Assembly (NCBI GenBank): GCA_015179125.1 | Contig: WHVA01000193.1 | Span: forward strand, 124,001 to 188,000 | Source of the DNA: Gautieria morchelliformis | Lineage: Eukaryota > Basidiomycota > Agaricomycetes > Gomphales > Gomphaceae | DNA length: 64,000 nucleotides | Direction of reading: 5' to 3' | Shown: positions 9,650-20,360 of the stretch, one piece after another | How the letters are laid out: each line of letters begins with the position of its first letter | Position numbering within the stretch: the stretch's first letter is position 1 | Translations under genes and position numbers: made by a program | Notes under the pieces: model-generated | The model's database searches: none | Told to the model about the DNA's origin: nothing | Seen by the model: the letters and a program-made list of their open reading frames with translations, nothing else

Positions 9650-9933
9650 ATGTCGTTTCAACATTGTAATATAAATTCAAGTCGATTCAATGAGTCATGT
9701 TTATGCCTTGCCAATGTGAGAGCGGACGCCAGCTACCCGCTTTGTGGTAGATACCATACATAGTACTGGTATATACACTATATCATATACCCTGATGATG
9801 AAAAATCGAGCTGCTGGGCGTACAATCTATTTCGTGCTAGAAGTATCTTTTCGTAACTGTTACATTCTGTACGTCAGTCCCAAAAAAAGCGTTCAACCCC
9901 GTCGCCTCGGGAGCCAGTTGTGTTGGTCTGTCC

Positions 9934-10196
9934 TCATGGGCTGGAATGGTTGCGCCTGATGTGACCCTGCAGTTCCTCCCTCGTGTTACGGTGGTCTCCA
10001 CAATAATCACAAATATTATCTAAACAATCCTTGTGGATGCTCGAAGATATGCATTAGAATAAACACTTACACTTTGAATGCGCCGCTCGCATGTGCGTCT
10101 GATGGTCCAAACGTAAGGACAAGCAAGCCTGCAAGTATGAGAACACGTACTATGAAATTTTTTACTGTAGGAAATGCCAAAGGGCACAGACTACAA
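9934..10196 (-). pseudogene. Displaced tandem C2H2 fingers of copy C
   Basis: Three exons match exons 6-8 of gene A, with the same GTACGT and GTAAGT donors and TTGTTTAG acceptor. Read in order they give C-S-L-C with a His-M-R-A-A-His end (first finger), then C-D-Y-C with a His-I-R-R-N-His end (second finger), then a stop at 9934-9936. Both fingers keep all zinc ligands. They sit about 2 kb downstream of kinase C on the same strand, beyond the insert 10197-12258. They are either orphaned or could be reached only if the whole insert were spliced out. No independent start codon is obvious. Confidence 0.6.
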
Positions 10197-10262
10197 AGTG
10201 TGTACACTGGAAGCTGAGTCCCACTTGTCCAGCCGGAGTGGTCACTAGAAGATGGCCCGGCG

Positions 10263-11092
10263 GCGGCCTTGGAGCCCGCGACGTGAACCTGAGAAGAGGT
10301 AGTCTATGGAAGACAAGTTATAAGCGGGCCGAGGATTCATAAGTACCAACTCAGTGACACTCGACTGATTGGACTCACGCTCTGGCGTGGACCTGGGGGA
10401 ACTTGGGACGATGTGTCGCGTTGTTTGCCCTTTCCCTTATCCACTGAAACATGGGTGTTAGCGCGGTCAGGATATTGACTAACATTGACTCCACCAAAGG
10501 CCTTAGAGGCCGCGACGTTAACTAGAGGAGAGCTCGTCTATGGAAGACAAGTTATAAGCGGGCCGAGGGTTCATAAGTACCAACTCAGTGACAGTCGACC
10601 GATTGGACTCACTGTGCTCTGGCGTGGACCTGGGGGAACATGGGACGATGTGTCGCGTTGTTTGCCCTTACCCTTATCCACTGAACCATGGGTGTTACCG
10701 CGGTCGGGATATTGATCAAAGTTGGCCTTACCAGCGGCCTTGGAGGCTGCGACGTTAACTAGAGGAGAGCTCGTCTACGGAAGACAAGTTATAAGCGGGC
10801 CGAGGGTTCATAAGTACCAACTCAGTGACAGTCGACCGATTGGACTCACTGTGCTCTGGCGTGGACCTGGGGGAACATGGGACGATGTGTCGCGTTGTTT
10901 GCCCTTACCCTTATCCACTGAACCATGGGTGTTACCGCGGTCGGGATATTGATCAAAGTTGGCCTTACCAGCGGCCTTGGAGGCTGCGACGTTAACTAGA
11001 GGAGAGCTCGTCTACGGAAGACAAGTTATAAGCGGGCCGAGGGTTCATAAGTACCAACTCAGTGACAGTCGACAGATTGAACTCACTGTGCT
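10263..11092. repeat. Tandem array of a 237-bp unit, about 3.5 copies
   Basis: Units begin at about 10263, 10497, 10734 and 10971 with a GCGGCCTTGGAGGC-like start. Each contains GACAGTCGACCGATTGGACT and CTGGGGGAACATGGGACG. The units at 10497 and 10734 are nearly identical over about 230 bases, including an accidental 76-codon open frame, which points to recent amplification. Diverged units occur at 4500-4895, and a remnant (GTCGACTGATTGG) lies near 29107. Confidence 0.85.
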
Positions 11093-11132
11093 CCGTTTTG
11101 AACCTGATGGAACGTGCGAGGACAGTTGTTGA

Positions 11133-11625
11133 CTACCAGTCGAAGACTGTCCTAACTCCAGTTCTCTTCCAGTTCTCCTTTCCATTTCCTCCCTCCGTAA
11201 TATTTCCGACGACGTCTGCAATACAACCATTGTGAACGCTTTCTTTCAAGCTAGATTTAATTATACCACGCACGAGAAAGGCTTCACTGTACTTTTTTGC
11301 CTTTCTCTTAACCGCAAGAGAATTTTTAAGCTTTGTCAAACCTGGCGCTGCGTTCACGACATTTCCTATGCGCAGCTCCAATCTTGAGAACTTTGTTTAA
11401 GCCAAATGACCATGATACAGCTTTGCACATGACTTACTCCTTTGTCTTTACCCAATGCTCGTGTCTGTCAAGGTCTGTCAGAAATTCCTTGTTTTTGTCA
11501 TAGGTGGCGTCCGATGTAGCAATATGACCCCGTGCTTCCTTTACATGATGTTCTGTGGAGAACGTCTTGGACACCATGTCGGCAAGTTGTGGTACGAAGG
11601 GTACGTTTATCGGGGGTGGAATCAT
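11133..11625 (-). pseudogene. Hypothetical protein family within the insert, copy 2
   Basis: The first block (11625-11434) reads MIPPPINVPFVPQLAD... and continues with ATSDATYDKNKEFLTDLDRH, matching copy 1 (KADAAYEKSQEFL). It is followed by GTAAGT, a plausible donor. The second block (to 11133) reads SEAFLVRG...VADVVG with a GGNGKEN end. The middle part has stops in the joining frame unless spliced. Product and function are unknown. The upstream block may be a more complete N-terminus than copy 1 shows. Confidence 0.4.
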
Positions 11626-12259
11626 TTGTAGTGAGTACTTGGATGAACGAGAGGGTCAAGCTGGAGATGTAAAGCGAACGTATGAGGGGTTTTCTACTAC
11701 TAGTTCCTTATGCCGTAACGCGCGTACCCCTTGAAACAAGGGAATTCGTATACAGCTATCTGGCGCGAGTTGACCCAATCTCTACGCCTCACCGTTTCCT
11801 CAAGGCGTCATTGTTCGATTGATGCCCATTGCCAGCGAATGGCTATTCAGGCATTCAGTAAGCTAACTAATGCTCACGTGTTGTAGTAGAATTCATCCAT
11901 GTTTGGGTCATTGTACTTAGTCCTGCCTACTGTTCGTCGAAGCTCACCATCGCATCCCCGGGCCGTGAATCATTTTCCGTCCGTTCTGCCTCGTTTTCTA
12001 GCCTTCGCCTTGCCGGGTAATTTGGTTCAACCGCCTACGTCCTGAAACTGCACCCGCCAGGGTACCGTTCAACGCTCAAAATCGGTGTGCCATGAAGCTA
12101 GGTGCACGTGTTGCGGAAGACTTCATCCATATCGGCTCAAATAATTAAATGATGTCGCAGGTGGTTCATGGTCTATCAATGTGTGAAGTTGATAATATAT
12201 ATATTCTTTTCCAGGGTGTCAAGATTATTTTCCGAGACCTCCTATCCGTGTCTCCAAGC

Positions 12260-13716
12260 TCACATAGTTGTAGCATTTCCGGCAGGAGATGATGACAGCG
12301 CCTGTAAAACTTGAAAAGCGTTAGGTTAGGAGCCTTCCACGAGCTTCTGTGTGATAACATGCCATACCTGCACGTGGAACAGGAGGAATTCGCATGAAAG
12401 CATATCGCATACGTCGGAAGAAATGCAAGAAATCATAAAACGCGGAAGCGCCCTCATCTTCCTTTCGTCCCACTATACGCGTGCGTAGCAGCTTGAAACT
12501 GAGGGAGCGGTAGATGGTCTCGAAACGAGCCACAACCTCATCAATACTTGGTCGCTTCGATGGCTCTTTTTGTGTCATGTCTGTAATCAAGGGAACCATG
12601 AAATCAAATCCAAACCTAACCTAACCGATAATGTTTCCGTAACAAAGGATTAAGAGCAAAGAGTAGACATACGTACATCCACGAATTGCATCTTGATCAT
12701 ATTACCGAGATAGTAGATATCAGTTGCGAACGGATTGGAGAGTTCATTATATTTGTCTCCTTGAACCTCGGGTGCAGTTCTATCAATACCACGAACGGGG
12801 AGATCTAGTGGTGGGCCATGCTTGGGATCATAGAATCTGGAGAGACCGAAATCGATTAGAAGGTATTTTGGTGGACGTTCCGTTCGAGTCCAATGCCTTG
12901 CAAAACGATCGTGTTTGTAGTCGAAGTCGATATCAATAGGATGAAATCCATTGGGATAAAGTTTTCTGGCGTCCATCATGATATTCCTTCCTGTGCAATC
13001 ACTTGACATATGTTTTATTACCTGCATAATCTGTATACTGCGGAGAGCCTACCGATGAGCGTAATGGTGTTTATGCATAAATTGGATTCCCTGAAAACAT
13101 GATACCTGTCGATATAGGTCTGCATGAATGATATACAAGCACGCACTTCGAAGACTTGACGGAAGAATTCGACAGCTTCTCCGAATGTCCAAATTTTTGG
13201 GTCATTGAAAGGCCGGAGAATAGGCATGACAAGGAGAACCATTCCTTCATACTCTGGAACCTCGAGAACGTCAAGTAACGGCACGCAATGGTTCTTAGGA
13301 TCTGACGCTAAAGGCTCGCTGGAGAAGAATTTGGCAATGCCCACTTCATCGGATTCCTTGGACTTGAATATCCGCTTCAGTGTTACTGTCTCACCGTCGG
13401 ACATACGAGTGGCATCCATCACATGCTTATGCCATTGTCATGTCAGGCCCAATCCTTACTGACGAGCAACCAGAGCACGCACTCTAAAGGTCGATGGATA
13501 GCTGTCTTCACACTCAATAATATACTTTTTGGTTCTCTTCCAGGTCGGTATCCAGTTGGGATGGTAGCGAGGGCGGAGCAAATATCCCTGAGACTCGAGC
13601 CATCGATACTGATCACCCCAGAAGATTTCCAGCGGTGAGAGGGTTGAAAAATTATCAAACTCCCATGTTCGGCTATATTCGGCTTCGCGTTCACGAAGTT
13701 TGATTGCGCCAGCCAT
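12260..13716 (-). CDS. Kinase-like gene C, intact kinase domain, fingers lost
   Basis: Six exons read in phase without stops: 13716-13483, 13425-13147, 13090-13053, 13001-12677, 12620-12368 and 12309-12260, with 50-60 bp GT-AG introns. The product is 392 codons. It keeps VTLKRI (Lys ~95), the HRD completed across intron 3, Asn in GRNIMMD, and DFG in YLLIDFGLSRFYD. The C-lobe reads RPSIDEVVARFE. The last exon stops after NATTM, exactly where the 2-kb insert begins, so the C2H2 tail is cut off. This is the only copy in the window with an uninterrupted kinase domain. The likely cellular role is unknown. The glycine loop is not evident, so catalysis is not assured. Confidence 0.75.
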
Positions 13717-13880
13717 GGAGCAAGAGTGTAGAGTGTAGAGTGAGTTGGGGAATTACATAGGCGCCGTTATTCCGGTTGGGTGACCAATGCCGTTCAAAGG
13801 ATTTCCTTTTCGAGCCCACGTCAAAATACCAATTAGCGCCAAGAACCTTCTGGACTGTCGCAGTCCTTCGACGGCGCAGA
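13717..13880 (-). repeat. Conserved 5' flank of kinase-like copy C
   Basis: It is closely similar to the D flank (31135-31320), including CGTTATTCCGGTTGGGTGACC, and less so to A and B. It probably holds the promoter shared between kinase C and the divergently oriented Z unit. Confidence 0.6.
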
Positions 13881-14281
13881 CTTGGCTGTCAAACCAAGAA
13901 CTTATATCAGACAATTAAATGGATAATATGCACACTCGCTGCCACACTAATGTAATTAAATCTTGGGGAATCGGGCACAATGGAGGAAGTGAAGCAGAGT
14001 CTGACAGACACGCCGGAGAGTCCTGTACGAGTTCGTATTTGGTATCACTCAAATTTGCCGCGTTCGATGAGCAGACTATTGCAAGCAGCAACGTGTCATC
14101 CACGAGGATATTGCAATTACTCCGCAAGATGGACGAAACCCAACTCCTATGCAAAAGCTGTCCGCAGCGCCTGTCCGACGTCCGCATCGATCATCGTACC
14201 ATGACGAAGGACTTGGACAATTTCACTTCGAACTTAAGGAAATCCTTTGTGTACCCACTAAATCCTAGACGCCCTAAGTAA
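13881..14281 (+). repeat. Z flank unit, divergent from kinase C
   Basis: It opens with an AATTAAAT-rich segment and ATGGAGGAAGTGAAGCAGAG at about 13979. Readable frames include MEEVKQSLTDTPESPVRVRI and, in another frame, VSSTRILQLLRKMDETQLL...DLDNFTSN. Copies stand at 18790-19020 and 31320-31548, both cut off at the same part by retroelement sequence. A spliced small gene is possible, but I do not recognise a product. Confidence 0.45.
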
Positions 14282-14310
14282 TTTGCCCACATGTCTCACT
14301 CGCAGCCATG

Positions 14311-15145
14311 GTAAAAATAAAAAATAAAAATAAAAATGTCGAGTCATATATTTTATTGTTGCCGCCGGGCGCACGGGGGCCCGGCGGTCCCCCGAACTGG
14401 GTCGGTTCAGGTCCGCACGCTAAAGCCTCGTTCGTGGATCCAAAATAGTATAGGTACCTCGTGAATTTAATGTAAGAGATAGTGGTCGTCTCGTCCCCGG
14501 GCCAAGTATCGCCGCTTGCAGTGCAGTGCTATCATGCCAGCCGAGTCATCTGCATTTAATTTTATATATCTCGGGCGCCTGGGCTATAGCTGTCAAAGTT
14601 CCATAGCCGCATGGCTTCAACGCTGAGTTCTCCATGCAGGTCACTTTTTAGGTCAGTTCAAAAAAACTTCTCAATATTGCCTCACATGCACCGAACGCTG
14701 TCAAATGTTTCAATCACACGTCCGAGCATTCAATCAAGATTCTTGTCCATCGTGACTCCCGATTTCGTGATCCTTAGTACCACTCCATATTATAACAGCT
14801 CTATGGTTTGTTGAAACGAACCGTGCAATTGGAGGTAGATGTTTAGTCGGTTGAATGGTTATATCAGTATTAAATAAGGAAGGAAGGTCAGTGCTGTCGA
14901 GGCATGGTGTAAAATGATTGTTGAGTCACGATGGATTGGTACGGGATGCCAGGGATCCCCATGAGATCAACAGAAAAAGGATATAACACTGCTTCGAGAC
15001 ATCCATGAAAGGCATGGAGACACGAGAATTCCGCTTCCGCGTACAAGTTACGCCTCCGGGTCGAAGGAGACCGCCTCCTACCATTTCCAGAAAAAGACAC
15101 GGATAGGGGAATTATGCTTGTGAGCTTCTTGTCGTTACTAATCCC
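14311..15145. repeat. Segmental duplication, copy 2 (pairs with 7467-8345)
   Basis: It begins with TAAAAATAAAAAATAAAAA and follows the order of 7467-8345, with small indels. A minus-strand open frame of 190 codons (14888-15460) overlaps it and continues into unique DNA. Its counterpart in copy 1 is not collinear, so coding is doubtful. Confidence 0.6.
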
Positions 15146-15576
15146 TCGAATCGCTCGGGAAAGTGTACGTGAACGCGGGCTCACTCTAGGGGCCTCAACT
15201 CGTTGCAGGCGCCTGGCGGCGTGAGATAAATCGGACCCAAGTAAGATCAAGGAACCAATCCAGCACGCGGCCGCGGAGTTCAAGGACCTCAAGCAAGGAG
15301 AGAATAGTCCGGAACTTATATTCCCGCTACCGTTAGGTAAGCGGGTCTTGAACGCAACAATTGTCTTCTGCCAAAATTTCGTTTTCCTCCGAGTAATTCG
15401 TCTTTTCTCCCACGAAACAAAATCAAACTTTTTCACAGCGCTGACGATTATTGTAGGCATATGAGTAACTCGTTACAGCTGCACAAACAACTGCAAGCGG
15501 ACTCAGTTCCTCCCGTCTTCTTCGTCGCCGCTTGGTGTAGACATAGAGCAACGAAAGCTGAACACACTCTTACTTT
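15146..15576. other. Spacer, no supported gene
   Basis: It holds part of the doubtful 14888-15460 minus frame. No domain, repeat end or RNA gene is recognised. Confidence 0.4.
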
Positions 15577-15928
15577 ATGCCTATGAATGCCATTTCTCCT
15601 GAAATGGTAGCTTCCTGTACGTTCGCTTCTTCTTTTCTTGCATCCTCGTTCTTCCTAATTGTTATCTATGTAGCCTCCTCATGTGTGCGGTCTGCACAAA
15701 TGACAACCCCCAGACCCCCAAACCCCCAGACCCCTTTGAATGCCATTGCTCATGCTATATCCTCTATAGACACTCTCCTTCACCCTGTTTTTTTCCGTTT
15801 TTTCTTGGTCACTGCCCGACGTTCAAGCTGTCCTTTTTTGCCATGGAATTGATCTTGGTGACTATGATTTCTCACATGCTTGCAGGATATATCTTGACCA
15901 TGTTCTAAATGGTAAATGCTTTTTACCG

Positions 15929-17200
15929 GTGAATTCAGACAAGTCCCTCTGTATGTCCAATTGCTCTTCTTTTAATAACACTGGCTCTTTTTTGGTACGA
16001 GTACTTGATGCGATCCTTACCTCGGATTGTACTAATGATCATCTGTCGGCCTTTTGCACTGCTTTAGGCATGCCTGGCGGTGTATTGCATGTCGCAACCT
16101 CACGAGCGACTTATATGTCTTATATTGCCACATGCCGCCAAAGTTTCGCGTCTGCCCCTGACCCGAGTACGGCCTTGTGTGATATTGAGTCGTTAAATGT
16201 TGAACAGTTGCGTAACCTTAGTCGTCTTCATATGATCGATGGTTGGGATCATCTTACTGTAGAACAAATCGAAGCTGCCTCGTGCAGCATTTCTGTGCGG
16301 AAGCATGCAATATTGTCCCCACTGACAATAATTTGCCTATTTGCCAACACCCTCTCCCTGATGCCAGTAGTAATGATGTGCGTATTGGTCTAATAAACGC
16401 CGTTTTGAAAAAGAAAATTAACTTAAGACCTGCTAGACGACTGCTTACATCCTTTGATATCCAGTATGACTCATCCCAAGGTGTAAATCAGCTGCGTAAG
16501 TTACTTAAGACTTACATGACATCGCTTCGCAAAGGCAAGGCTGCCGCTCAACATATTCGATGTGTTGCTGACGCGAAACAAGCAGAGACTGAATATTTAA
16601 AAGATTTGCGAACAAACTGGCCCCAACTAGTTCCACACGCTCTCAAGGATAAACTGTTAAAATCCTTTCGTGACGCAACATCCTCTCAAACTTTACGTGA
16701 ATATACTTGTGCCGTATGTGGAGAATCAAAATTCAGTGAGCTTCTTCATGATTCGCTGGTCGCACTCGATACAATAGATCTCAGCTTGCTTAACGCAAGA
16801 CATAATGGTCTAGTCCCTGATCCCTTTGTAGAGAATCATCCTTTGAAAGACCTGGCTATTGAACCGCTTGGCGTTGTGAATAGTGCTGAAACTGGTCAAC
16901 CACTCTTGCGAATCTGTAAGCTATGTTATGGTCCTCTAGTCGTAAACCGCGCTCTCCCGAGGCGAGCGCTAGCTAATGATCTTGTACTAGGTCCTATCCC
17001 TGCAGAACTCTCTGAACTTACTGTTGTTGAAGAAGCGATGATTGCGCGGCGACGTGCAAAGTGTTGGGTACTTCACTTGAATGACAATGATGGTGATACT
17101 GATGGAAGACCTTCCAATGGTCCACAGCTTCCAACAACAACACGTGGCATGAAAGGTGGCATTATCATTTACCTGTCAAATCCTGAGAAACTTACGCATG
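15929..17200 (+). pseudogene. Helitron protein N-terminal fragment (DUF6570-like)
   Basis: Two overlapping frames cover this fragment. The first (15929-16290) ends GWDHLTVEQIEAA. The second (about 16260-17200) contains CAVCGES, CKLCYGPL, LANDLVLGPIPAEL, LTVVEEAMIARRRAKCW and LPTTTRGMKGGIIIY. The latter motifs are typical of the DUF6570-like region that precedes the Helitron rolling-circle replication domain in fungal Helitrons. A frame change near 16265-16290 breaks it. Similarity stops near 17200, before any Rep or helicase domain, and the frame continues into unrelated sequence to 17283. A CTAGT-type 3' end was not identified. It is a dead 5' fragment of a DNA transposon. Confidence 0.75.
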
Positions 17201-17283
17201 TTCTTGCTGGACACGTTGGCTCGCGAGCTTTGTCGAAGAGCTTGGGGGGGATCAAACACAAATGGGTAGGCCCCGTTCTCTGA

Positions 17284-18789
17284 TCCGATGGTGATCCATG
17301 GCTTGTTTCGAATGCACTGACAGCTAGGGTTTGCTCAGGACCACGCAGAACTACTGATTCGCGCCGTTCGCTCCCCAGTTAAGGCGACATAGCCGTCACT
17401 GCCACCATTCATGCTGCAAAGCGCTATCCCTCATGAAGCGCACGGTATAGCCGCACTTTGAGGCCACTCACACGACCTGAGATTTGAACTCCCTTCAAAA
17501 GTTCCAGAAGGATCGTCCTATCTTTTCAGCTGCTGGCTTGCACAGCAATGGCTCAACGGTTCGGAAGGTGATAGTGAAGGCCGGGATGGGAAAGCAAGCC
17601 TACGAGGAGCATAGGCCTTATGCCAACACAATCTTTGCTTGCGGCTCGCCATCGTCTCCTCTTTCTGGGTAACTAAGCTGGTCTCTCTCCGCCCCGATCA
17701 AACAGCTGGAGCGCCGTGGGCGTCTCAAAAGAGCTCTTTGTGTGGTATGTTGTGATGCTCAGGTTACACAGGTAATTCACTATGCACGAATCACAGGCGT
17801 CACCAGGCATCAACGCAGTAGGCGTTAGCACAAGCGTCAAAGCTAATTCCAGTGGCTGGCTCTGGCAAGCGTCTTATTCTTGAGCAGTTGGCCGTTGCTA
17901 GGTGCGGTCACGTCATTCCATCGCCTTGGAATCTTGGCTTTTCGAAGGGCATTGCTTCCTGAGCAAATGGTACAGACCGAGACATCAGTGCGCTTCTCAA
18001 GTCTTATGGTATCCGGTGCACGTTCTGATAAAGTTTATGTATTTCGGATACCATTCAACGAAGTATTGCCACGATTCTCGCACAATCGGAATCGGGGATC
18101 CTCTCCTTCCCTGTTTGTTGTAGGATACTCATCATGCAGTCAAGGAAGCGTACCCGTTGCCGCCATGACACTTCGTCTGCGAGGCGAAATGTGAAGGTTA
18201 ATATACCCGACAACAACAGATCTTCAAAATGCAACTATTGCCCAGGCTTGGACCAACACGAGATGTGGACTCACAAGTGTTGCCACATGCTATGATGATT
18301 CCCAATGCGTCCTATCTGATTAGATAGCATTCGAAGGACCCGGTCAATATTTTACGAAGTATTCTGTTAATATAATAAGGTACGATCGCGAGCTTTGGCT
18401 AGGTCGTGCATCATGCCGACCCGCCGAGCACCAGTCAGAGCCTCACATTAGTCAGAGCCTCGCATTACCATTCTATCTTGTCATCTATAGAGGTACAGTG
18501 CTGGGCGTCGCAAGATTGTGGATCTCAGTAATCCAAACGAGGAGGCTGAGGAGCGTATATGACACGGGGAGAGGAAGGCGTGCTTTGAAGATGGCTGAAA
18601 GTTGAACCCTGAAGTATTTGTCACCGGTGGCCTATAACCACCCATAGTGGCACATGCGCGCGGTCCCATTTCAACTCGTCGCGCGCGCGCAAAATAATAT
18701 TTGTGCATTTTGACCATCATAGGTCTCAGCATTAAGCTGCACTTAAAGCCGGTAGCGGGCGTTGCTGCGTAAGTCGGCCTTACCGTTAT
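17284..18789. other. Unassigned 1.5-kb stretch
   Basis: There are only short frames (17484-17672, 17880-18194 plus; 18481-18942 minus) and none has a recognisable domain. A GCGCGCGCGC run lies near 18684. The phrase TCAGAGCCTC followed by A or G and CATTA occurs twice at 18436-18470. It may include host DNA captured or disrupted by the Helitron, but I cannot show this. Confidence 0.4.
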
Positions 18790-19020
18790 ATAATAATAGA
18801 CAATTAAATGTATAATATGCACTTGACTCGTTGCCGCGCCAACATAATTAAATCTTGCGGAATATCGGGCACAATGGAGGAAGTGAAGAAGAGTCTGACA
18901 GACACTCTGGAGAGTACTGTACGAGTTCGTATTTAATATCACTTAAATGTACTGCGTTCGATGAGCAGACTATTGCAAGCAGCAACGTGTCATCCACGAG
19001 GATATTACAATTACTCTGCA
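18790..19020 (+). repeat. Third Z flank unit, truncated
   Basis: It matches 13881-14120 and 31320-31530 closely (AATTAAATCTTG, GGAGGAAGTGAAGAAGAGTC, GCAGCAACGTGTCATCCACG) and stops abruptly at about 19020, where Copia gag sequence begins. No kinase copy is adjacent here. Confidence 0.7.
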
Positions 19021-19340
19021 GTCCATACTGCGAACGCAGACACCGTTTGATTAATGTAGACTAGTTGTTCATCAGCAACCCTGAGGCAAATTTCCTTTCT
19101 AGCCTTCTTGTCCTTCTTTCTCCACTTGTCAATTCCCTGCTGCTTGGCCCCAGTGATGTTGCTGGCATCTGCTGGTCTCGGTTCCATTTCTCTGCCAATA
19201 GCCATGTCCCAGAGATCCAAATCATCGAGTATCCACTCAAGCTGTTGGTGCCATGCTGTGTAGTTATCCCCCTTTGGAGGGTCAATCTTGTACATGTTAT
19301 TGCTAGTCAACATCTTGATCGAGGGGACTTTCTCACGCCT
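19021..19340 (-). mobile_element. Ty1/Copia gag fragment
   Basis: The minus strand encodes a gag N-terminus (DPPKGDNYTAWHQQLEWIL, then DLWDMAIGRE) of the UBN2/Copia gag type. No LTR or pol part lies next to it, so it is an isolated piece of a broken, old element. It abuts the truncated Z unit. Confidence 0.75.
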
Positions 19341-19589
19341 ACCACCACATCCAATATCCAAAAAACCCATTTACTAGCCACACACTCATCCAAACACCTT
19401 CCAGCATATCACTGACCACAGTTGGCGATAGCATCCAGCTTCCTCGGAAAAGAAGAAGGGACCAAAACGATGCCACCAAGCGTCAAACCCCAAATGCCTG
19501 CCATGTCACAAGGCCGCATGAGAGTGAGCACCACACAGCAGACCAGCAACAAAACCAGGGCTGAGCTGCTGCAAGCCAACCACGTCAGT

Positions 19590-20360
19590 ATGGACAAGGG
19601 AGCAAGCGAGACAGTACCTCGACAAACACGGCTACTATGCAAAAGAAGACCCATTGTCGGTGGAACAACTCAGCTACGCGCTGCTGTCCTTGGCGCACAA
19701 TGTTAGCGGCAAGACCTTGCAAGAGGGAGTAAGGGCGGTAGCGGTCCTGATGCTGGAGGAAGCAGCGAGAATGGTAGGAGCAGCGGTAATGAGACATGTC
19801 AAGAGAAACCTGGAGCTGGCCCTCATCAAGATTGAGAGAGCAGCAGACAACGCAAAAGAAGCTGTAGAGCACACAAAGGCGACAACGGAAGGGGCTGGCA
19901 ACGTCATAGAGCACCTGAACACCATGAGGCAGAGAACACAGGAAGGAGAAATCGGGGCAAAAGGGGCCACGTATGCAGCTGCACTCAGAGGTAACGTGCC
20001 ATTATTGCATCTGAATAACCTAGGAAAAGCAAAAGCAAAAGCTAGACAAATACTGATAGATGCAGATCCGCGAGGGGAGCAGGATGCGCTCACCAGGCTG
20101 ACGGAGCAAGAACTAGTGGCAAAGGTGAATGAAGCAATCAGCAACCTCGAAGAGGACCATGAACGCACAGACATAGCCTTCATTGGGGCCAAGAAACTAG
20201 CAAACAGAGGGATAGTATTTGACCTTGAAATGGAGAATGCAGCGAAGTGGGTCCAGAACAACAGAAGAACCTTTTTGAGCAAGTTCAGCGGATCAGCCAC
20301 TATAAAAGATCAAGCAGTGTCGGTGATAGTCGAATATGTACCACAGGATCTAATGAATGG
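19590..20360 (+). pseudogene. LINE-A ORF1 (Tad1-like), N-terminal part
   Basis: The frame reads QYLDKHGYYAKEDPLSVEQL, then a helical, charged region that may form a coiled coil (about 19700-19960), then YAAALRG and a nucleic-acid binding domain ending in DQAVSVIVEYVP. This is the usual start of ORF1 in fungal Tad1-like LINEs, whose product packages LINE RNA. The zinc-knuckle C-terminus is missing: similarity ends near 20360, where unrelated sequence (20361-20967) begins. The open frame continues by chance to 20469. Together with 23441-28550 it probably formed one plus-strand LINE. Confidence 0.75.

Larger units (their letters stand above)
10197..12258 (-). repeat. Insert splitting copy C between kinase and finger parts
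   Basis: This 2.06-kb segment sits at the same junction as the inserts in B and D. From the kinase side it holds a leader with a TATATATA run (about 12190), a unique 500-bp stretch (11640-12160), the hypothetical coding blocks (11133-11625) and three and a half 237-bp tandem units (10263-11092). It is twice the size of the B insert because of extra tandem units and the unique stretch. Confidence 0.6.

Noticed and set aside
10485-10952. Two identical 76-codon open frames in tandem
   Set aside because: They are a by-product of the 237-bp repeat. The first and fourth units do not keep the frame.
14888-15460. 190-codon minus-strand open frame
   Set aside because: The duplicated counterpart at 7911-8347 is not collinear, and no domain or splice pattern supports it.
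17484-18194. Small plus-strand frames after the Helitron fragment
   Set aside because: No homology is recognisable and codon use looks random. They could be captured host pieces, but nothing shows it.
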